Of a DNA stretch of 64,000 bases, positions 17,398-24,906 are shown piece after piece; positions within the stretch are counted from its first letter, which is position 1, and every line of letters begins with the position of its first letter. The notes below the pieces were generated by a model. It did not search any database. It saw nothing but the letters and a program-made list of their open reading frames with translations, and was not told the DNA's origin. The position numbers were made by a program, and so were the translations under genes. The stretch covers positions 62,001 to 126,000 of the forward strand of contig DBTY01000017.1 in NCBI GenBank assembly GCA_002307295.1. The letters are read 5' to 3'. Origin of the DNA: Ignavibacteriales bacterium UBA1304 (GTDB lineage Bacteria > Bacteroidota > Ignavibacteria > Ignavibacteriales > Ignavibacteriaceae).

Positions 17398-18201
17398 TTA
17401 GAAATTTAATGACAACGATATTTGATATTTATCAAACAATCCCGGATTCAGATTGACGTATAAGTCTTTCTGCTTAACTGCAATTGCGTCTATCAGACTC
17501 CATGAATAGAATACGGCGGCCGATATAAAGCTAACGGCGCTGTATGTATTGTAATTCTTAGATTCATTATTGAAATAATCTCTGCGGGCTTGCGTTCTGG
17601 AACTTAATGCATTATGATTTGCATCATGGCTTAGTTGATTAAAAACAAATCCTCCCGCTACACCGCCAAGACTCAGTATCATAAAAGACAACCCTTTGAA
17701 TGTTTCCTCTTTGTATAGCTGACCCCATCCTGGCAATAAGACAGACCTCCAAACTGGCGAAAAAGACGACGGGGGAGTTATTGGGTTTTTCTTTGGCAAG
17801 CTTACTAACGTCCATGCTTCGTATCGGTTGTCTTTTTCTTCAAAGTAAGTCTCAACTTCCTTTAAATTTTTAATTGTTTTTGATTCGCCGCTAATACTAA
17901 GCTCCTGAACTGTTTTCCTGATAACTTCCGATTTATTTTTATCATCCAAAACATCATCAACAGAAGAAGTATTATACTGTTCAGAAAGATTAACGGTTAT
18001 TGTATGATTACGCATTATTGACTTTATAGCGTCTTCAAACGCAATTTGACTCGCTTCGATTTTTGAGTTAGCGCTATAACCTCTTCCAACAAAGTAATCG
18101 TTAAGGTAACCGGCTGGTACTTTGTAATACCAGACCGGTTGTGAAAATATAAACTCGCTTCCAATGAAAAGGAGTAAGACAATTAAGTTTATTCTCATCA
18201 T
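17398..18201 (-). CDS. Envelope protein with LPP20-like and DUF5683-like (PGWGQ) parts
   Basis: The 267-aa protein has an N-terminal signal (MMRINLIVLLLFIGSEFIFS|QP). Residues about 22-130 resemble LPP20-type lipoproteins (PVWYYKVPAG..., IEASQIAFEDAIKSIMRN). The C-terminal part has SVLLPGWGQLYKEETFKG, typical of DUF5683-like small membrane proteins, followed by two hydrophobic segments. Its start overlaps the stop of the upstream lipoprotein gene by 4 bp, so the two are coupled. Function is unknown. The pair lies as non-phage cargo between two phage-type gene groups. Confidence 0.75.
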   Translation of the reverse strand: MMRINLIVLLLFIGSEFIFSQPVWYYKVPAGYLNDYFVGRGYSANSKIEASQIAFEDAIKSIMRNHTITVNLSEQYNTSSVDDVLDDKNKSEVIRKTVQELSISGESKTIKNLKEVETYFEEKDNRYEAWTLVSLPKKNPITPPSSFSPVWRSVLLPGWGQLYKEETFKGLSFMILSLGGVAGGFVFNQLSHDANHNALSSRTQARRDYFNNESKNYNTYSAVSFISAAVFYSWSLIDAIAVKQKDLYVNLNPGLFDKYQISLSLNF

Positions 18202-18791
18202 TTTTTATTCAGCTCATCTATCAAGTTTTTAGCAGTCTCTTCAGCTTTCTTATTGTTTTCGTCCTGAGCTTTTTTCTTCATTTCATTAAAAGCTCCTTCC
18301 AACGCTTTTTTATAATCAACCTTTGAAATGCGCAAATGAGAATAGCAGTTATAATAATAATTAACTCCAGTCGCTGTTTTTACTTCTACTTTTTCCCAAT
18401 ATGATTCTGGATTTTGAACTCCGGCGAACTTATATGTATCTGAAATCCAAGCAACTGCAAATTCACTAAATCTGCCTACATCGCCATCCTCCATATTGGA
18501 ACCACGCAGAGCGGAAGACGATTGAGTTTTAACTGCATTCTGCATCATATTCATTAACTTACGAATTCCATCAGCATAAGCCTGGTTCATTGCAAAAGAG
18601 CGATCTTTCCCTTTTGATAATTCGCCTGACACATAAATGAAATCGCTCTGTTCAGTCGTGGGCGTTAATACCCAATCAGGAGTCGAACCGCTTTTCTCAA
18701 CTGTTTTTTCGGCGCCAATTTCTGCTGATCCAGCACAGCCGAATAATGTTACTAAACAGAACAAAACGAACAAATTCAAAAATACTTTCAT
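18198..18791 (-). CDS. LPP20-like lipoprotein
   Basis: The 197-aa protein starts with a lipoprotein signal ending in LVTLFGC, so it should be lipid-anchored. After a low-complexity linker, SGSTPDWVLTP and the helix RSFAMNQAYADGIRKLMNMMQNAV match the LPP20-type fold (from memory). The C-terminus is a long Lys/Glu-rich helix or coiled coil (about 160-197). It shares the LPP20-type region with the coupled gene 17398-18201, which suggests ancient duplication and joint action in the outer envelope. Confidence 0.75.
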   Translation of the reverse strand: MKVFLNLFVLFCLVTLFGCAGSAEIGAEKTVEKSGSTPDWVLTPTTEQSDFIYVSGELSKGKDRSFAMNQAYADGIRKLMNMMQNAVKTQSSSALRGSNMEDGDVGRFSEFAVAWISDTYKFAGVQNPESYWEKVEVKTATGVNYYYNCYSHLRISKVDYKKALEGAFNEMKKKAQDENNKKAEETAKNLIDELNKK

Positions 18792-18840
18792 GGTATTTTT
18801 CCTTTTAATTATATTTGATTAATTAGTTAGCACGCTGATC

Positions 18841-21198
18841 TTACTCTTTATATCTTAAAATTTCTCCTTTAGAACTCACGGCCCAACCTGTTTTGGAGGA
18901 AGTCATTTTAATACATGAAATAGCTCCGCTAGTGGGGTTTTTTACAGATTTCCAGGTAGTTCCGTCATAATGGTAGAATCCATAACAACCTCCAACCCAT
19001 CCATCGTTAGTAGCGATCATATCAATTGCTCCACAAACAACATTGAAAGAATCGTCGTCAAAGTATGTATCCGCGACAAATGAAGCGCCGTCATATTTAT
19101 AAACTCTATACCCAGTTACAAACCATATATTGTTTTCATCAATCGCTGAGATTGCAAAAGCGCTATGGGAAATACTATATGTTGTTGACCAACCTACGCC
19201 ATTGTAGCGCCAAATATTTAATCCTGCAGCCCATATTGAATTTCCGTTATACAAATCCATATCATGAACATAACCTTCAGATATTGTGCTTTTCGACCAA
19301 ACTTTACCATCATAGTGGTAAAATGTGTTACCTGAGCAAATCCAAACATCACTGCCTCCGCTAAGTACAACATCATAGAAAATAATGCCGCTTGGGAAAA
19401 CAGAACTAGTAATTTTTGTCCAGACGTTTCCATCATAATGTATTACTGTTGAGTTTTCTCCTACAGCCCAACCTTCGTTAGACGAGGAAAAATAAACAGC
19501 ATTTAGCTTGCCAATACCTGATGGTTTTAGATCTTTTGCCCAAGTACTACCGTTCCAATGCCATATTTCGTCTCCGACAGCCCAGACATTAGTTTCTGAC
19601 AATGAGAACAAACAATTAGCGGTAGGATTGATTCCGGACAAAGTTATTGCAACCGCCCAGGCGCCAAGCTGCTTTTCGGTAGTTGTATTAACAATATTAC
19701 TTCCAGCAGAAGAACCTTTAGCGTTTACCACATATATCCTGAAGTAGTATTTTGTATTTCCAGATAAACCCGTTACCTGATAATTAGTTGTATTAATATT
19801 TGTAATTGTGGTTACAAGAGTTGAATTCTCTGTTACATCGGGGTTAGTATCCATGTAAATTTTATATGATTCGAAGTCGCTTGCGCTACTCTGTGACCAA
19901 GCCAATTTACACGAATTTGCAGTCGCGCCGCTTGGAGACCCAAGCGTTACAGCCGCAGGCGGAGCAGGGGGCGGGACTTTCATGTTAACTGTAAGCTGAT
20001 CATTTCCGCCATTTGAGCTTATTGATAGAAGGCCCGAATAATCCCCCTTACTCATTGCAGTTCTGTTTATAGAGACTGTTACGGTAGAAAAGTTTGACCC
20101 CTGGGTTGGATTAACAGTAAGCCAGCTTTGATTTGAAACTATACTCCAGTTTAATGCGCCCGTCCCAATGTTACTTATTTGCATCGCTTTTGAAGTCTCA
20201 GTTTCACCATAGTCAAGAGAACTTGGATTGATGCTTAATATAGGCGTAGCCGGGATAGTCATTTTTACTCCGACTGTCTGATTCCCTCCGTTAGAAGTAA
20301 AGGCTACAGCGCCATTTAATGAATTTGCCTGAAGTCCGCTTCGGTTTGCTTTTATCTTTACCGTTATTGAACCTGTTGTAATTGTTCCTGAAGCCGGGAC
20401 CACCGACATCCATCCGTCAGAAGTTGCAGCATTCCAGTTAATGTCCCCAGAGCCCGTATTACTTAATGTTACGCTCAATTCACTTTGAGACGTCCCGAAA
20501 TCAAGTTGAATTGGAGTGGCTGTTAGTTGCGGCGCATTAGGATTTTGTTTTACCATCTGCACGTTAACAATAGCCGTACCGACATTAGACGTAATAGTAA
20601 TGGCGTCGTTAAACGAGCCGTATGATACTTTACTCCTATCGACAGAAAGAGTTATATTTTTTACATCTGTAGTAATAGAACCAGCCGATTGGCTTAAGGT
20701 AAGCCAGCCTGCATTTTTTGATATAGTATAATTAATTGTCCCCACGCCAGTTTTATTATTAATCATTAAAACAGCTTGAGAATTATCGGTTCCAAAATCA
20801 ACGAAAGTCGGGGTGACTTCAAGTTGAGCTGAAATTTCCTCAATCTGCATATCTGCTTTAGCAGTACTGCCTTCAACAACGTTTACATTTATTTGAGTGT
20901 TGTTATAACCGCTTTTTACAGCCTGGATTACATATGAACCGGCAGAAATATCGTCAAAATCATATTTCCCATTTGCGTCTGTTGTTATTGTTGAGGTTGT
21001 TGGCGTTGTAGTGACCTGTACTCCCGCAACAGCTGAGCCTGTTGTTTTGTTGGTAATAACGCCAGTTATTTTAGTTGTTATTATAGGAGCGTCAGTGGGA
21101 GCGCTGTCTTTGCAGGAAGATATTAATAACAAAAATGAGATTAACAAATATTTCATCCAGCCAGGAGAAAACATTTTCCTATAGAAATGATCAATCAT
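18841..21198 (-). CDS. Multidomain surface lipoprotein: CarboxypepD-reg, three BACON, Fn3 and beta-propeller
   Basis: The start at 21198 follows a GGGGTAC site; the ATG at 21156 is the alternative, and the longer reading uses a TTG. A lipobox (LLLISSC) sits near residue 29. In order, a CarboxypepD-regulatory-like domain (ITGVITNKTTGSAVAGVQV) is followed by three BACON-like repeats, each with an N/S-G-T-G-x-I/L-N/x-W signature. A fibronectin-III domain (about 425-510) follows, with a C-terminal propeller of WAVG/WHWNG-type repeats. Such proteins bind carbohydrate or partner proteins at the surface. A structured RNA candidate lies directly upstream. Confidence 0.85.
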   Translation of the reverse strand: MIDHFYRKMFSPGWMKYLLISFLLLISSCKDSAPTDAPIITTKITGVITNKTTGSAVAGVQVTTTPTTSTITTDANGKYDFDDISAGSYVIQAVKSGYNNTQINVNVVEGSTAKADMQIEEISAQLEVTPTFVDFGTDNSQAVLMINNKTGVGTINYTISKNAGWLTLSQSAGSITTDVKNITLSVDRSKVSYGSFNDAITITSNVGTAIVNVQMVKQNPNAPQLTATPIQLDFGTSQSELSVTLSNTGSGDINWNAATSDGWMSVVPASGTITTGSITVKIKANRSGLQANSLNGAVAFTSNGGNQTVGVKMTIPATPILSINPSSLDYGETETSKAMQISNIGTGALNWSIVSNQSWLTVNPTQGSNFSTVTVSINRTAMSKGDYSGLLSISSNGGNDQLTVNMKVPPPAPPAAVTLGSPSGATANSCKLAWSQSSASDFESYKIYMDTNPDVTENSTLVTTITNINTTNYQVTGLSGNTKYYFRIYVVNAKGSSAGSNIVNTTTEKQLGAWAVAITLSGINPTANCLFSLSETNVWAVGDEIWHWNGSTWAKDLKPSGIGKLNAVYFSSSNEGWAVGENSTVIHYDGNVWTKITSSVFPSGIIFYDVVLSGGSDVWICSGNTFYHYDGKVWSKSTISEGYVHDMDLYNGNSIWAAGLNIWRYNGVGWSTTYSISHSAFAISAIDENNIWFVTGYRVYKYDGASFVADTYFDDDSFNVVCGAIDMIATNDGWVGGCYGFYHYDGTTWKSVKNPTSGAISCIKMTSSKTGWAVSSKGEILRYKE

Positions 21199-21220
21199 AA
21201 AGTACCCCAGAAAAAGTGAC

Positions 21221-21240
21221 AAAAAAAGGACGCAACTTTC
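21221..21240 (-). terminator. Rho-independent terminator, minus strand
   Basis: Read on the minus strand, GAAAGTTGCGTCC (21228-21240) is followed by seven T (21221-21227). Its 5' partner is GGGCGCACTTTC inside the structured element (about 21289-21300), giving 12 pairs with one bulge and one G-U. This pairing competes with the apical stem of the rod, which is the layout of an attenuator. Confidence 0.6.
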
Positions 21241-21248
21241 ATTACATC

Positions 21249-21369
21249 CTTCCTTGGGGCACTGCCATGCCTATCGACAAAAATGTTAGAAAGTGCGCCC
21301 TAGATTATAGGACGCAGCTCTCCTGCATGTTCTTGTCGATTTTTTGAAAGTTGGCAGTTTTCAAGGAAG
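21249..21369 (-). ncRNA. Candidate structured RNA: four nested stems, possible attenuator or riboswitch
   Basis: Four perfect or near-perfect stems nest inside each other. CTTCCTTG (21249-21256) pairs with 21362-21369, ACTGCCA (21261-21267) with 21352-21358, ATCGACAA (21273-21280) with 21333-21340, and TGCGCCCTA (21294-21302) with TAGGACGCA (21308-21316). It lies between the DUF932 gene and the propeller lipoprotein gene, and the minus strand ends in a terminator. It matches no RNA family that I can recall. It may be the lipoprotein leader, an independent small RNA, or the 3' end of the phage-type operon. The strand is inferred from the terminator. Confidence 0.5.
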
Positions 21370-21507
21370 AACATAGCAATTGCTACGTTTAATATTTAAT
21401 TATTTAGAACCTGATTATCTCTTGTAATAAAACTCCATTAATTTGTTTCCAACTTAATTAATTCCATTATTTGTGACAACAGGTATTTTATATTAATCGT
21501 AAATTTC

Positions 21508-22263
21508 TTACAACTTGAATAATTTACTTACTTGTAACTGATATGCCGCTCGCATACGAAGGTCAACGACATGGCTTATGTACCAGGTCAGGTAGTTATA
21601 CAGTATCCACTGATTAACAGCGGTCGGTTGTTTTGTTACGTGCTTCATAACTTTCTTGCCGAGCTTATGTTCAATGGCTTCTGTAAGCCCTTTGCCGACT
21701 TCAAGATTTTGCAATATCTCTATGCGTTGCTTGATTACCGGTATCTGATCGTATGTTTGTTCAACCTGATCTTTCAGATTATGCAGCTGGATTCCATTTG
21801 TATGTCTGGCGTAGAACCTTGCAAGCACAGTCCCAAATACCATTCCGTTGCTGCAAATGCCGCGGATAGCTCCCCAAAAAAATCTTACTCCTTCAGAGCC
21901 ATCAAAACTATTATGAAGAAATAACGAAAGGGCTATATCGCTACGACCATCAAAAAATGTTAAGTCTGGAAAAGTTACCTGCAGCCTCATTCTTTGATCG
22001 CTTACAAAGCTATGACTTGGATCGATTATCCATTTGTTATCGAGGTTATGAAGCTGATCCATCAACGGCATAATAATGTCTCTGTTCGGAACAATCTTAT
22101 AACTGTCGTTCATTATGGATATTAGTTTTCCGTTATCTTCTCTTGCTATTGCTTTATAATGTTCTGTGAAATTTGGCTTGCCGTGTTCATCTTCAAAGTA
22201 GACTCTCTTTTCTGTTACAGGAAACAAAAACTCACTGAGCCGCTCTTCAACTTCTGCCGTCAT
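21508..22263 (-). CDS. DUF932 / TIGR03299-like phage-plasmid protein
   Basis: A strong GGAGG site 6 bases upstream decides the ATG at 22263 rather than the one at 22293, giving 251 aa. The sequence fits the DUF932 family of phages and plasmids: RMRLQVTFPDLTF, IALSLFLHNSFDGSEGVRFFWGAIRGICSNGMVFG, and a helical C-terminus. The biochemical role of the family is unknown to me. It is the last gene of the minus-strand operon that starts with the amidoligase and overlaps the preceding gene by 17 bp. Confidence 0.85.
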   Translation of the reverse strand: MTAEVEERLSEFLFPVTEKRVYFEDEHGKPNFTEHYKAIAREDNGKLISIMNDSYKIVPNRDIIMPLMDQLHNLDNKWIIDPSHSFVSDQRMRLQVTFPDLTFFDGRSDIALSLFLHNSFDGSEGVRFFWGAIRGICSNGMVFGTVLARFYARHTNGIQLHNLKDQVEQTYDQIPVIKQRIEILQNLEVGKGLTEAIEHKLGKKVMKHVTKQPTAVNQWILYNYLTWYISHVVDLRMRAAYQLQVSKLFKL

Positions 22264-22702
22264 ATAAGCCTCCGCTTCCTTTACTTCTGGCAATGAATAA
22301 TGTTATAGCGATGCGGTTAACGTCAACCATGCCGTTTAGCTTTTCCTGTATCTTCATTGCGTCGTCATAGGAGGCAAACATAGCTTCAAAGTATGAGTCT
22401 TTGCTGTTATTGCCAGAATCGCTTAGGGCAGCGTCAATAGTTACATCATACTTTGTAATTATTTTTGTCCCTCGCTGTTCTGCAAGTTTTACAATAGTAA
22501 ACTTAGCTCCTTTCTTCAGCTGCTTAATTTGTTCGTGAACTTCGTCAGGCGCAAAGAAGGAATACTCCTCGCCAGTTCCGTTCTTCACAACATACAGATA
22601 GTATTCTCCGTATCTGGAATTCCCAACGACAGGCTCGTCATACAGCAATTCTAAGTGTTTTTGCAGGTTCAACTCCAGTTCGAGTTTTTTGCGTTCCGGC
22701 AT
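22247..22702 (-). CDS. Hypothetical phage-type protein (151 aa)
   Basis: An AAAGGAGG-GAAGGAAT leader supports the ATG at 22702 although it lies inside the end of the upstream Gam-like gene (65-bp overlap). The N-terminus is a Leu/Glu helix. Residues about 30-90 look like a small beta-barrel (GEYYLYVVKNGTGEEYSFFAP, AKFTIVKLAEQ, KYDVTIDAA), possibly an OB fold. The C-terminal part ends with VNRIAITLFIARS and a glycine-rich tail. Position next to Gam suggests a DNA-binding role, which is inference only. Confidence 0.7.
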   Translation of the reverse strand: MPERKKLELELNLQKHLELLYDEPVVGNSRYGEYYLYVVKNGTGEEYSFFAPDEVHEQIKQLKKGAKFTIVKLAEQRGTKIITKYDVTIDAALSDSGNNSKDSYFEAMFASYDDAMKIQEKLNGMVDVNRIAITLFIARSKGSGGLYDGRS

Positions 22703-23207
22703 ATTCCTTCGCCTCCTTTATTTTATAACTAAATTCTTCTTTTCCTTCTGTTACTGTTACTCCTGCAACTCCTGTAGGAGAATAGTATTTATGCATATAC
22801 GCTTTTATCTTTGCTATATCAGGCTTTATCTGTTCCGGTATAACCGTAAGCATTTCAGGCTTTGCGTTAGCAAGGAATGTATTCAGGTCTGATATCTCAA
22901 CTTTATCCGGTTTCTTGTGAAGCTTCAATGTGCCGTTAGGCATTTCCAGCGTTTTAACTTTTTTTTCTCTGATAAATGCCTCAAGCTTGCGTTCTATTTT
23001 TCCTATGCGCTCATGTAAGGCCATGTTCTTTTTAAGAGCCCACTGGTTTATTATTTCAACTTCCCGTTCTGCAGTTTTGAAGTTTGCTTCAATAGCTTCC
23101 TGCAACTCTCTTGCCTGTAAAAGCAGAAGATCATAATAAACCTCGGTTCGCTGCTCCTCCTTCGCCTCCTCTTCTTCAAGGAGCTCGTCAATAAATGATT
23201 TCTCCAT
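22638..23207 (-). CDS. Mu Gam-like DNA-end-binding (host-nuclease inhibitor) protein
   Basis: The 189-aa protein has an N-terminal coiled coil (about 15-75) followed by the Gam signature: FIREKKVKTLEMPNGTLKLHKKPDKVEI (read in pieces), LTVIPEQIKPDIAKIKAYM and a final EGKEEFSYKIKE. Gam of phage Mu binds double-strand DNA ends and shields them from RecBCD-type nucleases. The C-terminal 20 or so residues run into the overlapping next gene and lie outside the conserved domain. The start is one base after the stop of micro-ORF 23209-23283, and the ribosome site (AAGGAG) lies inside that ORF, implying coupling. Confidence 0.88.
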   Translation of the reverse strand: MEKSFIDELLEEEEAKEEQRTEVYYDLLLLQARELQEAIEANFKTAEREVEIINQWALKKNMALHERIGKIERKLEAFIREKKVKTLEMPNGTLKLHKKPDKVEISDLNTFLANAKPEMLTVIPEQIKPDIAKIKAYMHKYYSPTGVAGVTVTEGKEEFSYKIKEAKEYAGTQKTRTGVEPAKTLRIAV

Positions 23208-23208
23208 A

Positions 23209-23283
23209 CTACTTTTTCTCCTTAATCATTTCTGTAATAATTATTTCAATCACTGCAACAGCAATAGCAATAAAGATTTTCAT
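23209..23283 (-). CDS. 24-aa hydrophobic micro-ORF
   Basis: ATG at 23283 follows AAGGAATTTTTGCT and reads MKIFIAIAVAVIEIIITEMI followed by KEKK. It is a single amphipathic or membrane helix with a basic tail. It sits in the operon 12 bp after the 28-aa ORF and 1 base before the Gam-like gene. Packing without gaps supports translation, but length alone cannot prove it. It may serve only as a coupling leader for the Gam-like gene. Confidence 0.45.
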   Translation of the reverse strand: MKIFIAIAVAVIEIIITEMIKEKK

Positions 23284-23295
23284 AGCAAAAATTCC

Positions 23296-23382
23296 TTATT
23301 TTTTCTTTTCAAATACTTCTCTTAACACTGTCTCGACTAGTTCTGCCAAGACTTCCCACCAAGGCCGCTTATTTATTATCAT
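23296..23382 (-). CDS. 28-aa micro-ORF
   Basis: ATG at 23382 follows a GGAG site with 6-nt spacing and reads MIINKRPWWEVLAELVETVL then REVFEKKK. The product would be an amphipathic helix with two Trp residues. It begins 21 bp after the amidotransferase stop. The good ribosome site and tight spacing make it likely to be translated. Confidence 0.5.
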   Translation of the reverse strand: MIINKRPWWEVLAELVETVLREVFEKKK

Positions 23383-23403
23383 ATTTGTCTCCGTCATTAA
23401 TTA

Positions 23404-24297
23404 TTATATCAAATCGTCCTCGCTTAATGCCATACCGCAGTTCTCGCATCGGTTAAATAATCTTCCATAATGATAGCTTGTCATTTCCAGACACCAGGGG
23501 CATTCAATAATAAGCTCCTCGCCGACTGTTTTCTTTTTCGTGTCGAAGTAATTTCTGAAACTCCATTCGTCGCGTTTGGGGCTGTATTTTTGGTAGGTTT
23601 CTACTCCTTCATGATTTATCGTCATTGCATAATTGTTCTCCATTTCGTAATAATGATAATCATTCTCTCCCAAATTAAACCCGCGTTTAGAATTAGATTT
23701 TATTTCAAGAGCCTCCTGCATTATTGATCGTTCAGAGCAGAAATATAAAATATCGTCCCGAACATTGTAATACAGATCAACCGGATTATCTTTTTTAACA
23801 AGTATAAGCTGCTCTGGGCTGTTTTTATCAATCGCTGCAAATGCGAACGAGCCTTCAAGCTTTTCAAATACTCGTTTTATTTTATCTCCTTTGTGTTTTG
23901 CCGATAGCACTGCAAGTATGGCTTCGCTATCCACCTCTGCATCTCTTTGGTTCTTCCCGAATATTTCGCGATCATTATAGATAATGCCATTATGCACAAT
24001 ACACAACCCCTGCTTAAACAGCGGATGATTGTTGGCGTTATTCTTTTCTGACCCCTGCGTCTTTGCCCTTGCATGGAATATCATCGATTGAGGCAACGTT
24101 AGTTGTTTCCATTCATTTGTTCTTATCATTTCCGATGAACGAAGAGCAGCTTTGTGTACAATCAAATTATCTTCGCTTATAAATGCAAAACCCGAAGCGT
24201 CTCTGCCTCGGGTCTCTAATAATGCGAACATATTTGTTATTTTATCTTTATCTGGTTTTATATTGCCAAAGCAATAATAGCCCATTATACCGCACAT
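23404..24297 (-). CDS. Class-II glutamine amidotransferase with C-terminal zinc ribbon
   Basis: The 297-aa protein begins MCGIMGYY, so removal of Met exposes the Cys nucleophile typical of N-terminal-nucleophile amidotransferases. RGRDASGFA, FHARAKTQG, HPLFKQGLCIVHNGIIYN and VDSEAI are the glutamine-site and oxyanion motifs. The domain covers about 1-240 and releases ammonia from glutamine. A C-terminal ribbon carries CPWC and CENC pairs (about 268-290). No synthetase domain is fused, so ammonia must be passed to a partner, most likely the amidoligase two genes upstream. An AAGGAG site precedes the start, which overlaps the zinc-protein gene by 13 bp. Confidence 0.88.
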   Translation of the reverse strand: MCGIMGYYCFGNIKPDKDKITNMFALLETRGRDASGFAFISEDNLIVHKAALRSSEMIRTNEWKQLTLPQSMIFHARAKTQGSEKNNANNHPLFKQGLCIVHNGIIYNDREIFGKNQRDAEVDSEAILAVLSAKHKGDKIKRVFEKLEGSFAFAAIDKNSPEQLILVKKDNPVDLYYNVRDDILYFCSERSIMQEALEIKSNSKRGFNLGENDYHYYEMENNYAMTINHEGVETYQKYSPKRDEWSFRNYFDTKKKTVGEELIIECPWCLEMTSYHYGRLFNRCENCGMALSEDDLI

Positions 24298-24893
24298 AAT
24301 ATTTTACTCCTTGTTGTTTGTATGATGAGTTGAGTTACTTCTTCCAGATTGTTCTTGCGTAGCGAAAGGCTTACCCCTATTCTATTAACCCCTGAATCAG
24401 GATTTACTTTCCAGCCCAGACCGTTTAAGAGAATGTATTCTTTTACGTCGTCAATAAAGTTAGAGCTTACTGATAACTGATACTCCTCTCGGTCAATAAG
24501 TCCGTACACATAAACAGGATGTTCGACAATGCCGATTTTATCGCGGAGCTTTGTTAGCAGAATATCATTTTTATTTATCTTGATTAAGCTTCGCTTCATC
24601 AGCCTGCCAGCTAAAAATCCTCTTGATAGCTCGACAATCAGCTGCCTGTCTGCGTCATATACTTCAGGGTTATCAGGACTCTCATCGTCGTTTTCTTCTT
24701 CAAAGCATTCAGAGCAGTACGGGTCTCCGTCTCTATCCCATTGAACATCTTCTCTGCTTAGTAACCTGTCGCACTGACAGCAATAAGTAAACCGGTCGTC
24801 AAAACATCGTTCACAGTAAGCTTCGTCAAAGGCATAACGTACTTCACCCTCCGGGATGAGTTCCATACATCCCGTACATCTTGTTAATTCCAT
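24285..24893 (-). CDS. LIM-like double zinc-finger protein of the amidoligase operon
   Basis: The 202-aa protein has two treble-clef-like zinc modules at its N-terminus. Cys6/Cys9 pair with Cys27/Cys30, and Cys38/Cys41 pair with Cys60/Cys63. An acidic linker (about 64-85) and an alpha/beta C-terminal domain (about 86-202) with no recognised family follow. AAGGAG lies just before the start. Between an amidoligase and an amidotransferase it could be the substrate carrier or an adaptor that recruits the protein to be modified; that is inference. Confidence 0.78.
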   Translation of the reverse strand: MELTRCTGCMELIPEGEVRYAFDEAYCERCFDDRFTYCCQCDRLLSREDVQWDRDGDPYCSECFEEENDDESPDNPEVYDADRQLIVELSRGFLAGRLMKRSLIKINKNDILLTKLRDKIGIVEHPVYVYGLIDREEYQLSVSSNFIDDVKEYILLNGLGWKVNPDSGVNRIGVSLSLRKNNLEEVTQLIIQTTRSKILCAV

Positions 24894-24906
24894 GGCTATT
24901 TTCTCC

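Noticed and set aside
18637..19747. Plus-strand ORFs over the lipoprotein genes
   Set aside because: They are mirror frames of the minus-strand lipoprotein and propeller genes and lack start signals.
21249..21369. Cyclic-di-GMP (GEMM) or cobalamin riboswitch
   Set aside because: GGACGCA and GCAGGAGAGCTGC fragments recall parts of these families, but the other invariant segments are missing.
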